Part shown: in pieces, positions 1-8,717 of the stretch | How positions within the stretch are numbered: position 1 is the stretch's first letter | How the letters are laid out: each line of letters starts with the position of its first letter | NCBI GenBank assembly: GCA_036744005.1 | Contig: DAINOJ010000001.1 | Span: forward strand, 186,001 to 250,000 | Direction of reading: 5' to 3' | DNA from: CALCNS01 sp937897315 | GTDB lineage: Bacteria; Bacillota; JAAYKD01 | Length of the DNA: 64,000 nt | Notes under the pieces: model-generated | Databases searched by the model: none | The model's input: only the letters and a program-made list of their open reading frames with translations | What the model was told of the DNA's origin: nothing | Program-made: the position numbers and the translations under genes

Positions 1-1
1 C

Positions 2-1768
2 ACACAAATCCCAACACATATTGAACTGGGTGGCAGCGTTACAGTCAAAGTGTTATCCGATCTTTTAAAGACTGATGTAGCCTCCGTCATTAAGAAATTA
101 ATGCAATTTGGCATTATGGCGGCCATGAATCAAGAAATCGATTTAGATACTGCTACCTTAGTCGTTCAGGAATTTGGCAGTAGTGTGGTGGCACCCAAAG
201 AGGCGTTTAACCCAGAAACCATCATTGTGGATGCCGATGATACCGAAGAAGAACTCCTTCCTCGTGCTCCGGTGGTAACCGTTATGGGTCACGTGGATCA
301 TGGTAAGACCTCTTTGCTTGATGCGATTCGTTCTAGCAATGTAGCTGCAAAAGAAGCGGGCGGTATTACCCAGCATATTGGTGCTCACACAACAGAGATT
401 AAAGGTAAAAAAATCACCTTTTTAGACACTCCCGGTCACGAAGCGTTTACTTCCATGCGTGCACGTGGAGCACAAGTAACCGATATCGCTGTATTAGTAG
501 TAGCTGCAGATGATGGTGTCATGCCGCAAACAATTGAAGCGATTAATCATGCAAAAAACGCGAAAGTTCCCATTATTGTAGCAATTAATAAAGTAGACCG
601 TCCCAACGCTCAACCGGAGCGGGTCAAACAAGAACTTACGGAGTATGGTCTTATTGCGGAAGAGTGGGGTGGAGACACGATGATGGTGAATGTCTCTGCT
701 TTGAAGCGACAAGGTATTGATGAGCTTTTGGAGAGCATCATTGTCTTGGCTGAAGTAATGGAATTAACAGCGAACCCCAATCGAAAAGCGGTAGGTACTG
801 TCATAGAAGCAAAACTTGATAAAGGTCGCGGACCTGTTGCCAGTGTGTTGGTTCATAAAGGCACACTCAATATTGGGGATATTATGATTGTTGGACGTAC
901 TTTCGGTAGAGTTCGTGCAATGATTGACGACAAAGGACGTAGGATTAAGAAAGCAGGTCCAAGCACACCGGTCGAGGTTGTAGGATTAAGCGAAGTACCG
1001 GATTCCAGTGATCCTTTCTATGTTGTGGAAGACGAACGACAAGCAAGACAACTAGCGGAAACTCGTGCATCCAATCAAAAAATTGAAGAACAACAAAAAT
1101 CGAGCCGTGTAACACTAGAGGACTTATTCAGTCAGATGAATACCGGAGAAGTGAAAGATCTTAACTTGATTTTAAAAGCGGATGTCCATGGTTCTGTAGA
1201 AGCCATTAAAGCTTCTTTAGTTCGACTATCCACTCCGGAAATTCGGGTGAATATTATACACACCGGTGTAGGTGCGGTTTCTGAAACCGACGTCATGTTA
1301 GCAAGTGCTTCCAATGCGATTATTATTGGATTTAACATACGACCCGATCAGAATGCGGCAAAAGCAGCGGAGTTACAACATGTGGACATTAGAACCTATC
1401 GCATTATTTATGAGATTGTGGATGATGTGGAAGCGGCAATGAAGGGCTTATTGGCCCCTGTTATGAAAGAGTCTGTCATTGGTCATGTTGAGATTCGCGA
1501 AATCTTCAAAATTTCGAAAGTGGGAAGTATTGCCGGATGCTATGTAACAGATGGTAAAGTGACCCGTAATTCTATGGTTCGAGTCGTTCGAGACGGTACC
1601 GTTGTTCATGAAGGTCCCATTGAATCTTTAAGAAGAATCAAAGACGATGTTCGTGAAGTTGCGAGTGGCTATGAATGTGGAATCATGTTACAGCGCTTTA
1701 ACGATTTAAAAATCGGTGATCGTTTCGAAATCTTTGTAAAAGAAGAAGTCAAACGAACCGAATTATAG
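2..1768 (+). CDS. infB: Translation initiation factor IF-2 (5' truncated by window edge)
   Basis: IF-2 is the GTPase that brings fMet-tRNA to the 30S subunit and promotes subunit joining. The reading frame is open from base 2, so the gene starts outside the window and only the end of its N-terminal region is missing. The in-frame codons before the GTG at 50 read like the IF2_N module (TQIPTHIELGGSVTVK), so that GTG is internal. The G domain is clear: P-loop GHVDHGKT near bases 287-310, then DTPGHE and NKVD. The remainder covers the usual beta-barrel and fMet-tRNA-binding C-terminal domains and ends at the expected place. It lies 22 bp before rbfA, the standard order. Confidence 0.97.
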   Translation, partial: TQIPTHIELGGSVTVKVLSDLLKTDVASVIKKLMQFGIMAAMNQEIDLDTATLVVQEFGSSVVAPKEAFNPETIIVDADDTEEELLPRAPVVTVMGHVDHGKTSLLDAIRSSNVAAKEAGGITQHIGAHTTEIKGKKITFLDTPGHEAFTSMRARGAQVTDIAVLVVAADDGVMPQTIEAINHAKNAKVPIIVAINKVDRPNAQPERVKQELTEYGLIAEEWGGDTMMVNVSALKRQGIDELLESIIVLAEVMELTANPNRKAVGTVIEAKLDKGRGPVASVLVHKGTLNIGDIMIVGRTFGRVRAMIDDKGRRIKKAGPSTPVEVVGLSEVPDSSDPFYVVEDERQARQLAETRASNQKIEEQQKSSRVTLEDLFSQMNTGEVKDLNLILKADVHGSVEAIKASLVRLSTPEIRVNIIHTGVGAVSETDVMLASASNAIIIGFNIRPDQNAAKAAELQHVDIRTYRIIYEIVDDVEAAMKGLLAPVMKESVIGHVEIREIFKISKVGSIAGCYVTDGKVTRNSMVRVVRDGTVVHEGPIESLRRIKDDVREVASGYECGIMLQRFNDLKIGDRFEIFVKEEVKRTEL

Positions 1769-1790
1769 ACAGAAATGAAGGAGGAAATCA

Positions 1791-2150
1791 ATGAAACAGA
1801 GAGCCCTCAGAATTGCTCAAATGATTAAGGAAGTTGTGGGTGAGCTGCTTCTGACCGGACTTCGGGATCCCCGCATTGGTTTCGTCAGTATTTCTGATGT
1901 AGAAGTCAGCGGTGACTTGAGATTGGTCAAGATTTACGTCAGTACCATGGGAACAGAGGTAGAGAAAAAAGCAACTCTCGATGGATTGGAGAGTGCCAAA
2001 GGTATCATTCGATCCACTATAGGTAAAGCAATCAGCTTGCGATACACTCCAGACATTTTGATTTTAGCCGACAACTCCATTGCCCGTGGGTCAGAGCTTA
2101 TAGACTTAATGTCTAAGGTTACCAAACCAAATGACAACAAGCAGGAATAA
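1791..2150 (+). CDS. rbfA: 30S ribosome-binding factor A
   Basis: RbfA is a small KH-fold protein that binds the 30S subunit and helps 16S rRNA 5'-end maturation and cold adaptation. The 119 residues match the family length. The N-terminus (MKQRALRIAQMIKEVV) and the GLRDPRIGFVSI stretch are typical. The ATG is preceded by a strong SD (AAGGAGG, about 7 bases upstream). It sits between infB and nrnA in the usual ribosome-maturation operon. Confidence 0.96.
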   Translation: MKQRALRIAQMIKEVVGELLLTGLRDPRIGFVSISDVEVSGDLRLVKIYVSTMGTEVEKKATLDGLESAKGIIRSTIGKAISLRYTPDILILADNSIARGSELIDLMSKVTKPNDNKQE

Positions 2151-2169
2151 ATTCAGCGAGGTGGATCAT

Positions 2170-3132
2170 ATGACCCATCGATTGAATGTTGAGGAGGCGG
2201 CAGGGATCTTATCCCGGTCGTCTTCTTTTTCATTAGTATATCATCAAAACCCTGATGGAGATTGTTTATGTAGCAGCCTTTCACTCTATTATTGGTTAAG
2301 TCATCAGGGTAAATATGTCGAAGTCATTGACGATAAATGCATTTTCCCGAAAGCATTTGAGTCTGATATGGCTCAGGTTCGCGTGTACTCCTCTAATCAG
2401 GCCAAGAAGGATAGCTTAATCATCTTACTCGACTGTGCCGAAGGGAAGAGAACAACCTTACTGGAACCAGATTGCTTTTTGCTCCATCGTGAGGTTTTAG
2501 TGATCGATCACCATCAAAGTGCTTGTCATACCCCCTTTCGCGCTTGGATCGATCGTAGTGCAGCAGCAACAGGTGAAATGTTGGCACTTATGATGAAATT
2601 TATCCCAGAGTATCGGTATCATCGCTCGGAGTTTTATGCTTTTGTGGCAATCGTCTCCGATACCGGTTTTTTTCGTTATGCAAATACGACTCCAAGAACC
2701 ATGCTTCTTGCAGCAGAGCTTCATCAAGATACCTCTAAGATCTATGAACAATTTTTCTTGCATGCAACTTTGGAAGATACAAGGTTGCTAGGTGTCATCT
2801 TAACTAGATTTCGTTTTGAGAATGGTGTTTTGTATACGTACATCGATGCTACAGAATTGTATGTTTTACAGCAACATGAAAGAACCAATGATGTCTTGGA
2901 GGCCATGCAAAAAATAAAAGAAGCAGAAGTACATATGCTTTTCAAAGAAGCAGCGCCTGGTAGGTGGCGAATTTCGTTACGTCAAGGTCGATTGAATAAA
3001 GATTTAGCACATTTCGCGGAAGCGTTTTCAGGTGGAGGACATCACGATGCAGCGGCATTTGCCATGCCGGGAGACTTATCTGATGTAAAACACAAAGTTT
3101 TCTCGAAATGGAAGGAGTTTTCTTCTATATGA
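2170..3132 (+). CDS. nrnA: DHH-family phosphoesterase, NrnA-type oligoribonuclease/pAp phosphatase
   Basis: NrnA-type enzymes degrade nano-RNAs and dephosphorylate 3'-phosphoadenosine 5'-phosphate. The DHH domain shows NPDGDCLCSS (metal-binding DxD), an LDCAEG segment, the signature IDHHQS and SDTGFF; the C-terminal DHHA1 module has GGGHHDAAAF. The frame opens at ATG 2131 inside rbfA, but ATG 2170 has a good SD (GCGAGGTG) at proper spacing and begins the conserved region, so I chose it (320 aa). It overlaps truB by 4 bases (ATGA), which implies translational coupling. Confidence 0.93.
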   Translation: MTHRLNVEEAAGILSRSSSFSLVYHQNPDGDCLCSSLSLYYWLSHQGKYVEVIDDKCIFPKAFESDMAQVRVYSSNQAKKDSLIILLDCAEGKRTTLLEPDCFLLHREVLVIDHHQSACHTPFRAWIDRSAAATGEMLALMMKFIPEYRYHRSEFYAFVAIVSDTGFFRYANTTPRTMLLAAELHQDTSKIYEQFFLHATLEDTRLLGVILTRFRFENGVLYTYIDATELYVLQQHERTNDVLEAMQKIKEAEVHMLFKEAAPGRWRISLRQGRLNKDLAHFAEAFSGGGHHDAAAFAMPGDLSDVKHKVFSKWKEFSSI

Positions 3133-4049
3133 TTCATGGTATTCTAAATCTATGGAAACCCCCTGGCCCAACCTCTCATGATATGATTTCTTCATTACGA
3201 AGGATTTTACACCAGAAACGCATTGGGCACACCGGTACTCTTGATCCCATGGCTTCGGGAATTCTTCCTATTTGCCTTGGGGATGCAACACGTCTGGCGG
3301 AGTATATTACGGGGCAACATAAAGTCTATGACATGACTATCCGATTTGGATGGACATCCGATACTTTAGATCGAACGGGCCTGCTCAAGAAGGGATTAAG
3401 TGAATCAGTCCATAAGATCGAGCTAGAGGCGATACTAGCTACATTTATTGGTTCGATTGAACAAGTTCCCCCGATGCATTCTGCAATCTCATTGCACGGA
3501 ACGCGTTTGTATGAATTAGCTCGTAAAGGGGTTGAGGTTGAGCGTCCAAGTCGGACGATTGAAATCTTCTCCATAGAACCCTTGCACGAACTACCGGATC
3601 TCGTTCAATCGGATACGGAAATCCAGCTACGAGTGCGATGCAGTAAGGGAACGTACATCCGCACCTTGTGTCAAGATATCGGGGAGAAGGTTGGTTGTGG
3701 AGCAGTACTAATGGATTTGGTTCGAGTAGAAAATGGTGTTTTTGACCAGGAGAAGTCTATTACCATGGAGGAAGTGGATGCGGCTGTTAAAAATGAGCAA
3801 ATCACCCAGATTCTCTTTCCAATTCAAGCATCTGACTTAAACTTGCCTGTATATGAGTTAGATGATTTCGAAGAAGTAGAGCTGAACTTTGGAAGACCTT
3901 TTTTCTCTCGGTATCCACTTGAAAACAACGAAATCGTTTTGTGCAACAGGGATTTCATTCTTGCAATCGCATCTACTGAAAAATCGGGAGAAAGGTTATG
4001 GATCAAACCTAAGAAAGTCCTTGCCAATCCTATAAAGGTGATATCATGA
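3129..4049 (+). CDS. truB: tRNA pseudouridine(55) synthase TruB
   Basis: TruB makes pseudouridine 55 in the T-loop of tRNAs. The catalytic motif GTLDPMASG with the active-site Asp is near residue 40, and the N-terminus (MIHGILNLWKPPGPTSHD) is typical. An upstream in-frame ATG at 3108 lies over the ribosome binding site GGAAGGAG, so ATG 3129, which overlaps the nrnA stop as ATGA, is the likely start (306 aa). The 3' end overlaps ribF by 4 bases. Confidence 0.96.
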   Translation: MIHGILNLWKPPGPTSHDMISSLRRILHQKRIGHTGTLDPMASGILPICLGDATRLAEYITGQHKVYDMTIRFGWTSDTLDRTGLLKKGLSESVHKIELEAILATFIGSIEQVPPMHSAISLHGTRLYELARKGVEVERPSRTIEIFSIEPLHELPDLVQSDTEIQLRVRCSKGTYIRTLCQDIGEKVGCGAVLMDLVRVENGVFDQEKSITMEEVDAAVKNEQITQILFPIQASDLNLPVYELDDFEEVELNFGRPFFSRYPLENNEIVLCNRDFILAIASTEKSGERLWIKPKKVLANPIKVIS

Positions 4050-4858
4050 AAACGTATCGGGATTATATGAATCTTCCTAAACAGAATAGAGTGATTGCCT
4101 TGGGTAACTTTGATGGAGTTCATAAAGGACATCAGCCGATTATACATAAGGCAATTGAAATGGCTCATAGATACAAAGCAGAGTCGGCAGTGTTTTTATT
4201 TGATCCACACCCCATGGAACGTCTATACCCAACAAGAGCTTTTTCTTTGCTCACTACTCCACTTCAAAGGGGATTGATTCTCAGTGACATGGGAGTGGAT
4301 AGTTTAATTTTAGCAGAATTTACCCAAGCGATGATGCAAATGGAACCTGAAGAATTTATCGAAGAGGTTCTATTGAACCAATGTAGCGCAGTAGGACTAT
4401 CTGTAGGGTATGATTATACTTTCGGAAATCGCGGCTTAGGTACAGTTACTCTATTGCAAGATTTGGCCAAACAATTACACTTTTCATTGTCTATTCAAGA
4501 AAGAGTCGATTATCTTGGTTCTGCAATATCCAGCACAAGAATCAAACAAGCAATCCTGGATGGGAATTTTTCACTTGTAGAAGCTCTTTTAGGTAGACCT
4601 TATCTGATTCATCTGAAACTAGAAATTCAGACAAATGGCGATTATCTCGTGGAGCTATGGCCGAATGCGATTGCTCCTCTAACAGGTTGTCATTCGGTGC
4701 TCATCCAAGGTCACCCAGGAGAGAAAAAACACATAGCAAAATTCTGGACGAGAAATGGAACTCATTATTATTTAAGCAGCTCCATGCAGCTCTTATCCGG
4801 ATTGTGGCTTAGTTTGTATTTTCTTTCAGATTCTACTCAGACAGAACTTGATTTTTAG
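4046..4858 (+). CDS. ribF: RibF-type FAD synthetase with a degenerate riboflavin-kinase domain
   Basis: Bacterial RibF normally joins an FMN adenylyltransferase to a riboflavin kinase in about 310 residues. Here the adenylyltransferase half is intact: GNFDGVHKGHQ near residue 20, FDPHPM, and SSTRIKQAI near residue 165. The second half is only about 85 residues. It starts with the usual LGRPY boundary but has no GFPTAN motif, the Mg-ATP/flavin site of the kinase, and just a faint trace of the family C-terminus (TELDF). The protein is 270 aa. I infer that it can make FAD from FMN but probably cannot phosphorylate riboflavin. It overlaps truB by ATGA, as in intact operons, so this looks like erosion of one domain in a kept gene. 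Confidence 0.88.
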   Translation: MKTYRDYMNLPKQNRVIALGNFDGVHKGHQPIIHKAIEMAHRYKAESAVFLFDPHPMERLYPTRAFSLLTTPLQRGLILSDMGVDSLILAEFTQAMMQMEPEEFIEEVLLNQCSAVGLSVGYDYTFGNRGLGTVTLLQDLAKQLHFSLSIQERVDYLGSAISSTRIKQAILDGNFSLVEALLGRPYLIHLKLEIQTNGDYLVELWPNAIAPLTGCHSVLIQGHPGEKKHIAKFWTRNGTHYYLSSSMQLLSGLWLSLYFLSDSTQTELDF

Positions 4859-4876
4859 TTGGATGTAGGTTATAAT
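4848..4876 (+). promoter_or_regulatory. Sigma-A type promoter for rpsO
   Basis: TTGATT (4848-4853) is separated by exactly 17 bases from TATAAT (4871-4876). The -35 box lies in the last codons of ribF. The start site would fall near 4883, giving an 80-odd base leader before rpsO. This allows ribosomal protein S15 to be made independently of the infB-ribF operon. Confidence 0.75.
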
Positions 4877-4913
4877 CAAAATTACGATATTTCCCTTTTG
4901 CTAGGTTTGTGGC

Positions 4914-4959
4914 TCCTCCAGCCGATTACTTGGCTTTAGGGTGATGAAATAAAGGAGGA
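4914..4959 (+). promoter_or_regulatory. Possible S15 autoregulatory leader of rpsO
   Basis: TCCTCC at 4914-4919 is exactly complementary to GGAGGA of the rpsO ribosome binding site at 4954-4959, so the leader could fold to hide the site. The TCCTCC also sits in the loop of a small GGCT/AGCC hairpin, and AGCC can alternatively pair with GGCT at 4931-4934, so competing structures are possible. S15 mRNAs in many bacteria carry S15-binding leaders, but I cannot match this one to a described class. Confidence 0.35.
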
Positions 4960-4966
4960 AACAACA

Positions 4967-5233
4967 ATGATTACTAAAGAGTTGAAACAAGAAATTATTC
5001 AAAAATTCCAAATGCGCGAAGGGGATACCGGATCTCCAGAGGTTCAAATCGCTATTCTTTCCGAACGCATCAATCAATTAACTGAACATTTAAAGATTCA
5101 CAAAAAAGATCACCACTCCCGTCGTGGATTATTTTTAATGATTGGACAACGTCGTGGTTTGCTGGATTATCTAAAGAAAATCGATATCGAAAGATACCGC
5201 ACTGTTATCGCACAATTGAACATTCGTCGTTAG
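4967..5233 (+). CDS. rpsO: 30S ribosomal protein S15
   Basis: S15 is a primary 16S rRNA-binding protein that organises the central domain of the small subunit. The 88-residue length and motifs (GDTGSPEVQIAILSERI near residue 20, then the KDHHSRRGL and QRRGLLDYL segments) are the family pattern. A perfect SD (AAAGGAGG) precedes the ATG. The gene has its own promoter, and a strong terminator follows 9 bases after the stop, so it is probably a separate transcript from pnp. Confidence 0.98.
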   Translation: MITKELKQEIIQKFQMREGDTGSPEVQIAILSERINQLTEHLKIHKKDHHSRRGLFLMIGQRRGLLDYLKKIDIERYRTVIAQLNIRR

Positions 5234-5241
5234 ATTCTACG

Positions 5242-5271
5242 GATTGCGTCATTATGACGCAATCTTTTTTT
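5242..5271 (+). terminator. Rho-independent terminator of rpsO
   Basis: A perfect 10-bp stem (GATTGCGTCA / TGACGCAATC) with a 3-base TTA loop is followed by seven T residues. Confidence 0.92.
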
Positions 5272-5382
5272 CTTGTTTCATTACTGTCCTAAGTTGGAGA
5301 AGCATTAGGAAGGAATCTTCGAATCGAACATAGAATTTAACGTAGTTGAAAATAATAAAAAAAAAATCATCGGGAGGTATGT

Positions 5383-7476
5383 ATGATTTATGAAGTAAGG
5401 CGAGATATCGCCGGAAGGACCCTTAAAATTGAAACGGGTCGTTTAGCAAAGCAAGCAAATGGAGCCGTTTTGGTATCTTATGGAGATACTGTGGTGTTAG
5501 TGACCGCTTGTGCATCCAAGGAACCACGTTCTGGAATCGATTTTTTCCCTTTAACAGTTGATTATGAAGAACGGTTGTATGCAGTAGGTAAAATTCCAGG
5601 TTCTTGGGGAAGAAGAGAAGGCCGGGCATCAGAGAAAGCCACTTTGTCTGCCCGTGTAACCGATCGTGCAATTCGTCCATTATTTCCAGAGGGTTTCCGT
5701 AACGATGTGCAAATCGTCGTGACGGTACTTAGTGTCGAGCAAGATAATCTACCCGAAGTTGCTGCTATCATTGGAGCATCCACGGCTTTGGGTATATCAG
5801 GAATTCCATTTATGGGACCGATCGCTAGCGTAGTGGTCGGATACAATGGAAAAGATTTGCTGTTAAACCCAACACGCGAGCAAGCAAAGGACAGTATTCT
5901 GCATTTGCAAGTAGCAGCCACCAAAGAAGCGATAAACATGGTGGAAGCGGGAGCAAAGGAAGTATCTGAAGAAGTGATGCTGGATGCTTTAGCTTTTGGG
6001 CATGAGGCAATCAAAGAAATCATCGCCATGGAAGAAGAACTCATTGCATTGGCCAAAAAAGAGCCACTTGTTGCAAAAATATTTTCCGTTCCTACGGATA
6101 TTGCTTCTGCTGCCAAAGAACTCGCTTTGGAACCTCTCATGCAAGCCGCTTCATCTGAAGAAAAATTGGCAAGAGAAAGTGCAATTGCTGCTGTAAATGT
6201 TCAAATGAAGGAAACTTTATTGGAAAAATTTCCTGAGAACGAAAAGGAAATCGATGAGGCTTTGCATGATGTTCTAAAATTTGTTGTCCGTGAAATGATT
6301 TTGTCTGGTGTTAGACCTGACGGACGTTCGGCTACTGAAATCAGACCGATTAGTGTAGAAGCAGGTGTCCTCACCCGTACTCATGGTAGTGGGTTATTCA
6401 CCCGTGGCCAAACCCAAGTATTGACGATTGCTACCTTGGGTGCTCTGGGTGATGTTCAAATGTTGGATGGATTGAGTGAAGAAGACACTAAACGTTATAT
6501 GCATCATTATAATTTCCCTCCATATAGTGTTGGTGAAACAAGACCCATGCGTGGACCCAGTCGCCGTGATATTGGACATGGTGCACTAGCCGAACGAGCT
6601 CTAGAACCGATGTTGCCCAACGAAGATGCATTTCCTTATACTTTGCGACTTGTTTCTGAGGTGCTAGAATCCAATGGTTCGAGTTCTATGGCTAGTGTTT
6701 GTGGAAGTACTTTGGCTCTCATGGATGCCGGTGTGCCGTTACAAGCTCCTGTTGCTGGTGTTGCGATGGGATTAATAAAAGAAGATAACCGTGTGGCCAT
6801 ACTAACTGATATACAGGGCATGGAAGATCACTTAGGGGATATGGATTTCAAAGTAGCTGGTACGGCTAAGGGGATTAATGCTCTTCAAATGGATATCAAA
6901 ATATCTGGGTTAGACATGGAGATTATGAAACGGGCTTTGCAGCAGGCGAAAGAGGGTAGACTGTTCATCCTCAACAAGATGCTGGAAGTCTTACCAGTAC
7001 CGCGCAAAGAGTTATCACCTTATGCTCCCAGAATCATCACTACGAAAATTGATGTAGACAAAATACGTGATGTCATTGGCCCAGGCGGAAAAGTGATTCA
7101 AAAGATTATCGCGGATACCGGTGTTAAGATTGACGTGGAGCAAGATGGAAGAATCTTCATCTCTGTTCCGGGTCTCCAATACGAAATGGGTTTAAAAGCA
7201 CTGCAGATTATTGAAGGAATCACCAAAGAAGTTGTAGTAGGAACGGTTTATTTGGGCAAAGTAACTCGAGTTGAAAAATACGGAGCCTTTGTTGAAGTAT
7301 TACCGGGAAAGGAAGGGTTGGTTCATGTTTCCCAGTTGGCTCTGGAACGAATCAATCTTCCACAGGATGTGGTCTCGGTAGGAGATGAGATCTTAGTTAA
7401 AGTTACGGAAATTGATAAACAAGGTCGTATTAATCTATCGCGCAAAGAAGTGATTAAAGAGGATGCATCAAAATAA
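5383..7476 (+). CDS. pnp: Polyribonucleotide nucleotidyltransferase (PNPase)
   Basis: PNPase is a trimeric 3'-5' phosphorolytic exoribonuclease central to mRNA decay. At 697 aa it has the full layout: a first RNase PH core (residues about 10-230), an alpha-helical linker, a second active core (about 310-545) with the FTRGQTQ segment and the SRRDIGHGALAERAL motif, a KH domain around the IGPGGK motif near residue 567, and a C-terminal S1 domain (GTVYLGKVTRVEKYGAFVE). The start has a GGGAGG SD. A terminator follows directly. It is next to rpsO as in most bacteria. Confidence 0.97.
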   Translation: MIYEVRRDIAGRTLKIETGRLAKQANGAVLVSYGDTVVLVTACASKEPRSGIDFFPLTVDYEERLYAVGKIPGSWGRREGRASEKATLSARVTDRAIRPLFPEGFRNDVQIVVTVLSVEQDNLPEVAAIIGASTALGISGIPFMGPIASVVVGYNGKDLLLNPTREQAKDSILHLQVAATKEAINMVEAGAKEVSEEVMLDALAFGHEAIKEIIAMEEELIALAKKEPLVAKIFSVPTDIASAAKELALEPLMQAASSEEKLARESAIAAVNVQMKETLLEKFPENEKEIDEALHDVLKFVVREMILSGVRPDGRSATEIRPISVEAGVLTRTHGSGLFTRGQTQVLTIATLGALGDVQMLDGLSEEDTKRYMHHYNFPPYSVGETRPMRGPSRRDIGHGALAERALEPMLPNEDAFPYTLRLVSEVLESNGSSSMASVCGSTLALMDAGVPLQAPVAGVAMGLIKEDNRVAILTDIQGMEDHLGDMDFKVAGTAKGINALQMDIKISGLDMEIMKRALQQAKEGRLFILNKMLEVLPVPRKELSPYAPRIITTKIDVDKIRDVIGPGGKVIQKIIADTGVKIDVEQDGRIFISVPGLQYEMGLKALQIIEGITKEVVVGTVYLGKVTRVEKYGAFVEVLPGKEGLVHVSQLALERINLPQDVVSVGDEILVKVTEIDKQGRINLSRKEVIKEDASK

Positions 7477-7482
7477 AATGTG

Positions 7483-7509
7483 GGGTTGTCAGAGATGACA
7501 ACCCTTTTT
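7483..7509 (+). terminator. Rho-independent terminator of pnp
   Basis: A 9-bp perfect stem (GGGTTGTCA / TGACAACCC) with a GAGA tetraloop is followed by five T. It ends about 10 bases before the ribosome binding site of the dUTPase gene, so some read-through into that gene is possible. Confidence 0.88.
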
Positions 7510-7523
7510 CATAGGAGGTTTAT

Positions 7524-7979
7524 ATGAGTAGAGGATTTACCTGGATCAAAGAGTATGCTGAAGACGGCAAGGATCGAAGTTTGCCCCAAAGGAAAACTCT
7601 ATCCAGTGCAGGGTACGACATCGCTGCTGCTACCACAACTCATATCCCTGCTGGGAAAACCGTTTTGGTACCTACCGGTTTAAAGGCTTGGATGGAATCG
7701 GATGAAGTACTGTTGCTGACGATTCGCAGTAGTAAAGCAGTACAAAAGCACCTTATGTTAAGTAATGCTGTTGGAGTCATAGACGCTGATTACTTTGATA
7801 ATTCAAAGAATGAGGGTCATATCATGTTGGCTGTTACTAACTTTGGGGCTGTGGAACAAGTCATTCTGCAAGGGGAAGAAATCGCACAGGGGATCTTTGT
7901 TCATTATTTAAGGGCTGATCATGATTTCCATGGGGACAAGCGACAGGGAGGGTTCGGATCTACGGACCACAAAGAATAA
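7524..7979 (+). CDS. dut: dUTP diphosphatase (trimeric dUTPase family)
   Basis: The enzyme hydrolyses dUTP to dUMP and pyrophosphate, keeping uracil out of DNA and feeding dTMP synthesis. The conserved dUTPase motifs appear in order: AGYDIAA near residue 29 (motif 1), RSSKA near residue 73 (motif 2), GVIDADYF (motif 3, with the catalytic Asp), a weak motif 4 (QGEEIAQGIF) and RQGGFGST at the C-terminus (motif 5). The 151 aa fit the trimeric class. The spacer after motif 3 is longer than in E. coli Dut, similar to the Bacillus/phage-type enzymes. Confidence 0.9.
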   Translation: MSRGFTWIKEYAEDGKDRSLPQRKTLSSAGYDIAAATTTHIPAGKTVLVPTGLKAWMESDEVLLLTIRSSKAVQKHLMLSNAVGVIDADYFDNSKNEGHIMLAVTNFGAVEQVILQGEEIAQGIFVHYLRADHDFHGDKRQGGFGSTDHKE

Positions 7980-7986
7980 AAGGGTG

Positions 7987-8026
7987 AAAGCAAAGCTTCG
8001 GGACTTCAATCCTGAAGCTTTGCTTT
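7987..8026 (+). terminator. Hairpin terminator after dut
   Basis: A long stem (AAAGCAAAGCTTC paired with GAAGCTTTGCTTT, extended inward by GGGA/TCCT with one G-U) encloses the loop CTTCAA. The T-tract is short (TTTAT), so efficiency is uncertain. It lies only 4 bp past the dut stop. Confidence 0.7.
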
Positions 8027-8060
8027 ATATTGTATAATTGAGTAGAATATAGAGGTTTAC

Positions 8061-8089
8061 TTGTCAAGACTCAAAAAAAGTATTATGAT
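8061..8089 (+). promoter_or_regulatory. Sigma-A type promoter upstream of the STAS-like regulator and recA
   Basis: TTGTCA (8061-8066) and TATGAT (8084-8089) are separated by 17 bases. No LexA/DinR-like inverted GAAC..GTTC sequence is visible between 8027 and 8133 or in the 41 bases before recA. Confidence 0.75.
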
Positions 8090-8133
8090 GTAATCGTATT
8101 CAATGTAAGCAATGAAAGCGAGGTGATACGTCT

Positions 8134-8676
8134 TTGAAGAAACGAATCATTCGAATGTCAACCTTTCATACACTCTTAATAACCCGTCAACTTGGCAAGC
8201 AAATAAAAGAGAGAATAATACAGTCTCTGGAACACGAAGAAATGGATGTTGTCATACTCGACTTTACCGGTGTTCAAGTATTGGATTTTTCTTGGGCGGA
8301 TGAGTGCGTTGCTAAACTCCTCGCCGAACTGAATGCAGACTTATATCATTATAAAGGTATCTTGGTAGAGAATTGTACGGATGATCAAGCAGAGAATATT
8401 GCTGCAGCTTTATTGCAACGGAACTTATATCTGATTCGGTTGGAGTCATTAAGATGGCAAATTTTAGGTGATTTAAGAGAACCATTATTTTCAACTTTGA
8501 ATTACCTTCATCAAAGCAAGTCGGTGACAGCTCGCGACGTGGCGGATTACTTTCAAATTGCAATCAATACAGCCAGTAATCGGCTGAGTGAGTTAGCCAA
8601 AAAACATATCGTACTAAGATATGAAGAAACACTTCCCAACGGTGGTAAGCAGTATGTGTATCAAAGTCTTACCTAA
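8134..8676 (+). CDS. STAS-like (DUF4325-type) domain plus winged-helix protein
   Basis: This is a 180-aa protein of two parts. Residues about 1-90 resemble the DUF4325/STAS-like fold (VVILDFTGVQVLDFSWADE). Residues about 115-180 look like a winged helix (ARDVADYFQIAINTASNRL, then a beta wing with GGKQYVY). Such proteins are thought to be transcription regulators or anti-anti-sigma-like switches, but no function is established that I can cite. The TTG start at 8134 has the SD GCGAGGTGAT; an ATG at 8155 is the alternative. It lies 41 bp before recA with no terminator between, so the two are probably co-transcribed. Confidence 0.7.
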   Translation: MKKRIIRMSTFHTLLITRQLGKQIKERIIQSLEHEEMDVVILDFTGVQVLDFSWADECVAKLLAELNADLYHYKGILVENCTDDQAENIAAALLQRNLYLIRLESLRWQILGDLREPLFSTLNYLHQSKSVTARDVADYFQIAINTASNRLSELAKKHIVLRYEETLPNGGKQYVYQSLT

Positions 8677-8717
8677 AACATAATTAGCATACTCATATAT
8701 AGAAAGGAAACGATGTT

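Noticed and set aside
5562..6140. 192-codon minus-strand frame inside pnp
   Set aside because: It is antisense to a well-conserved gene; its Ser/Ala-rich composition is the mirror of pnp codon use.
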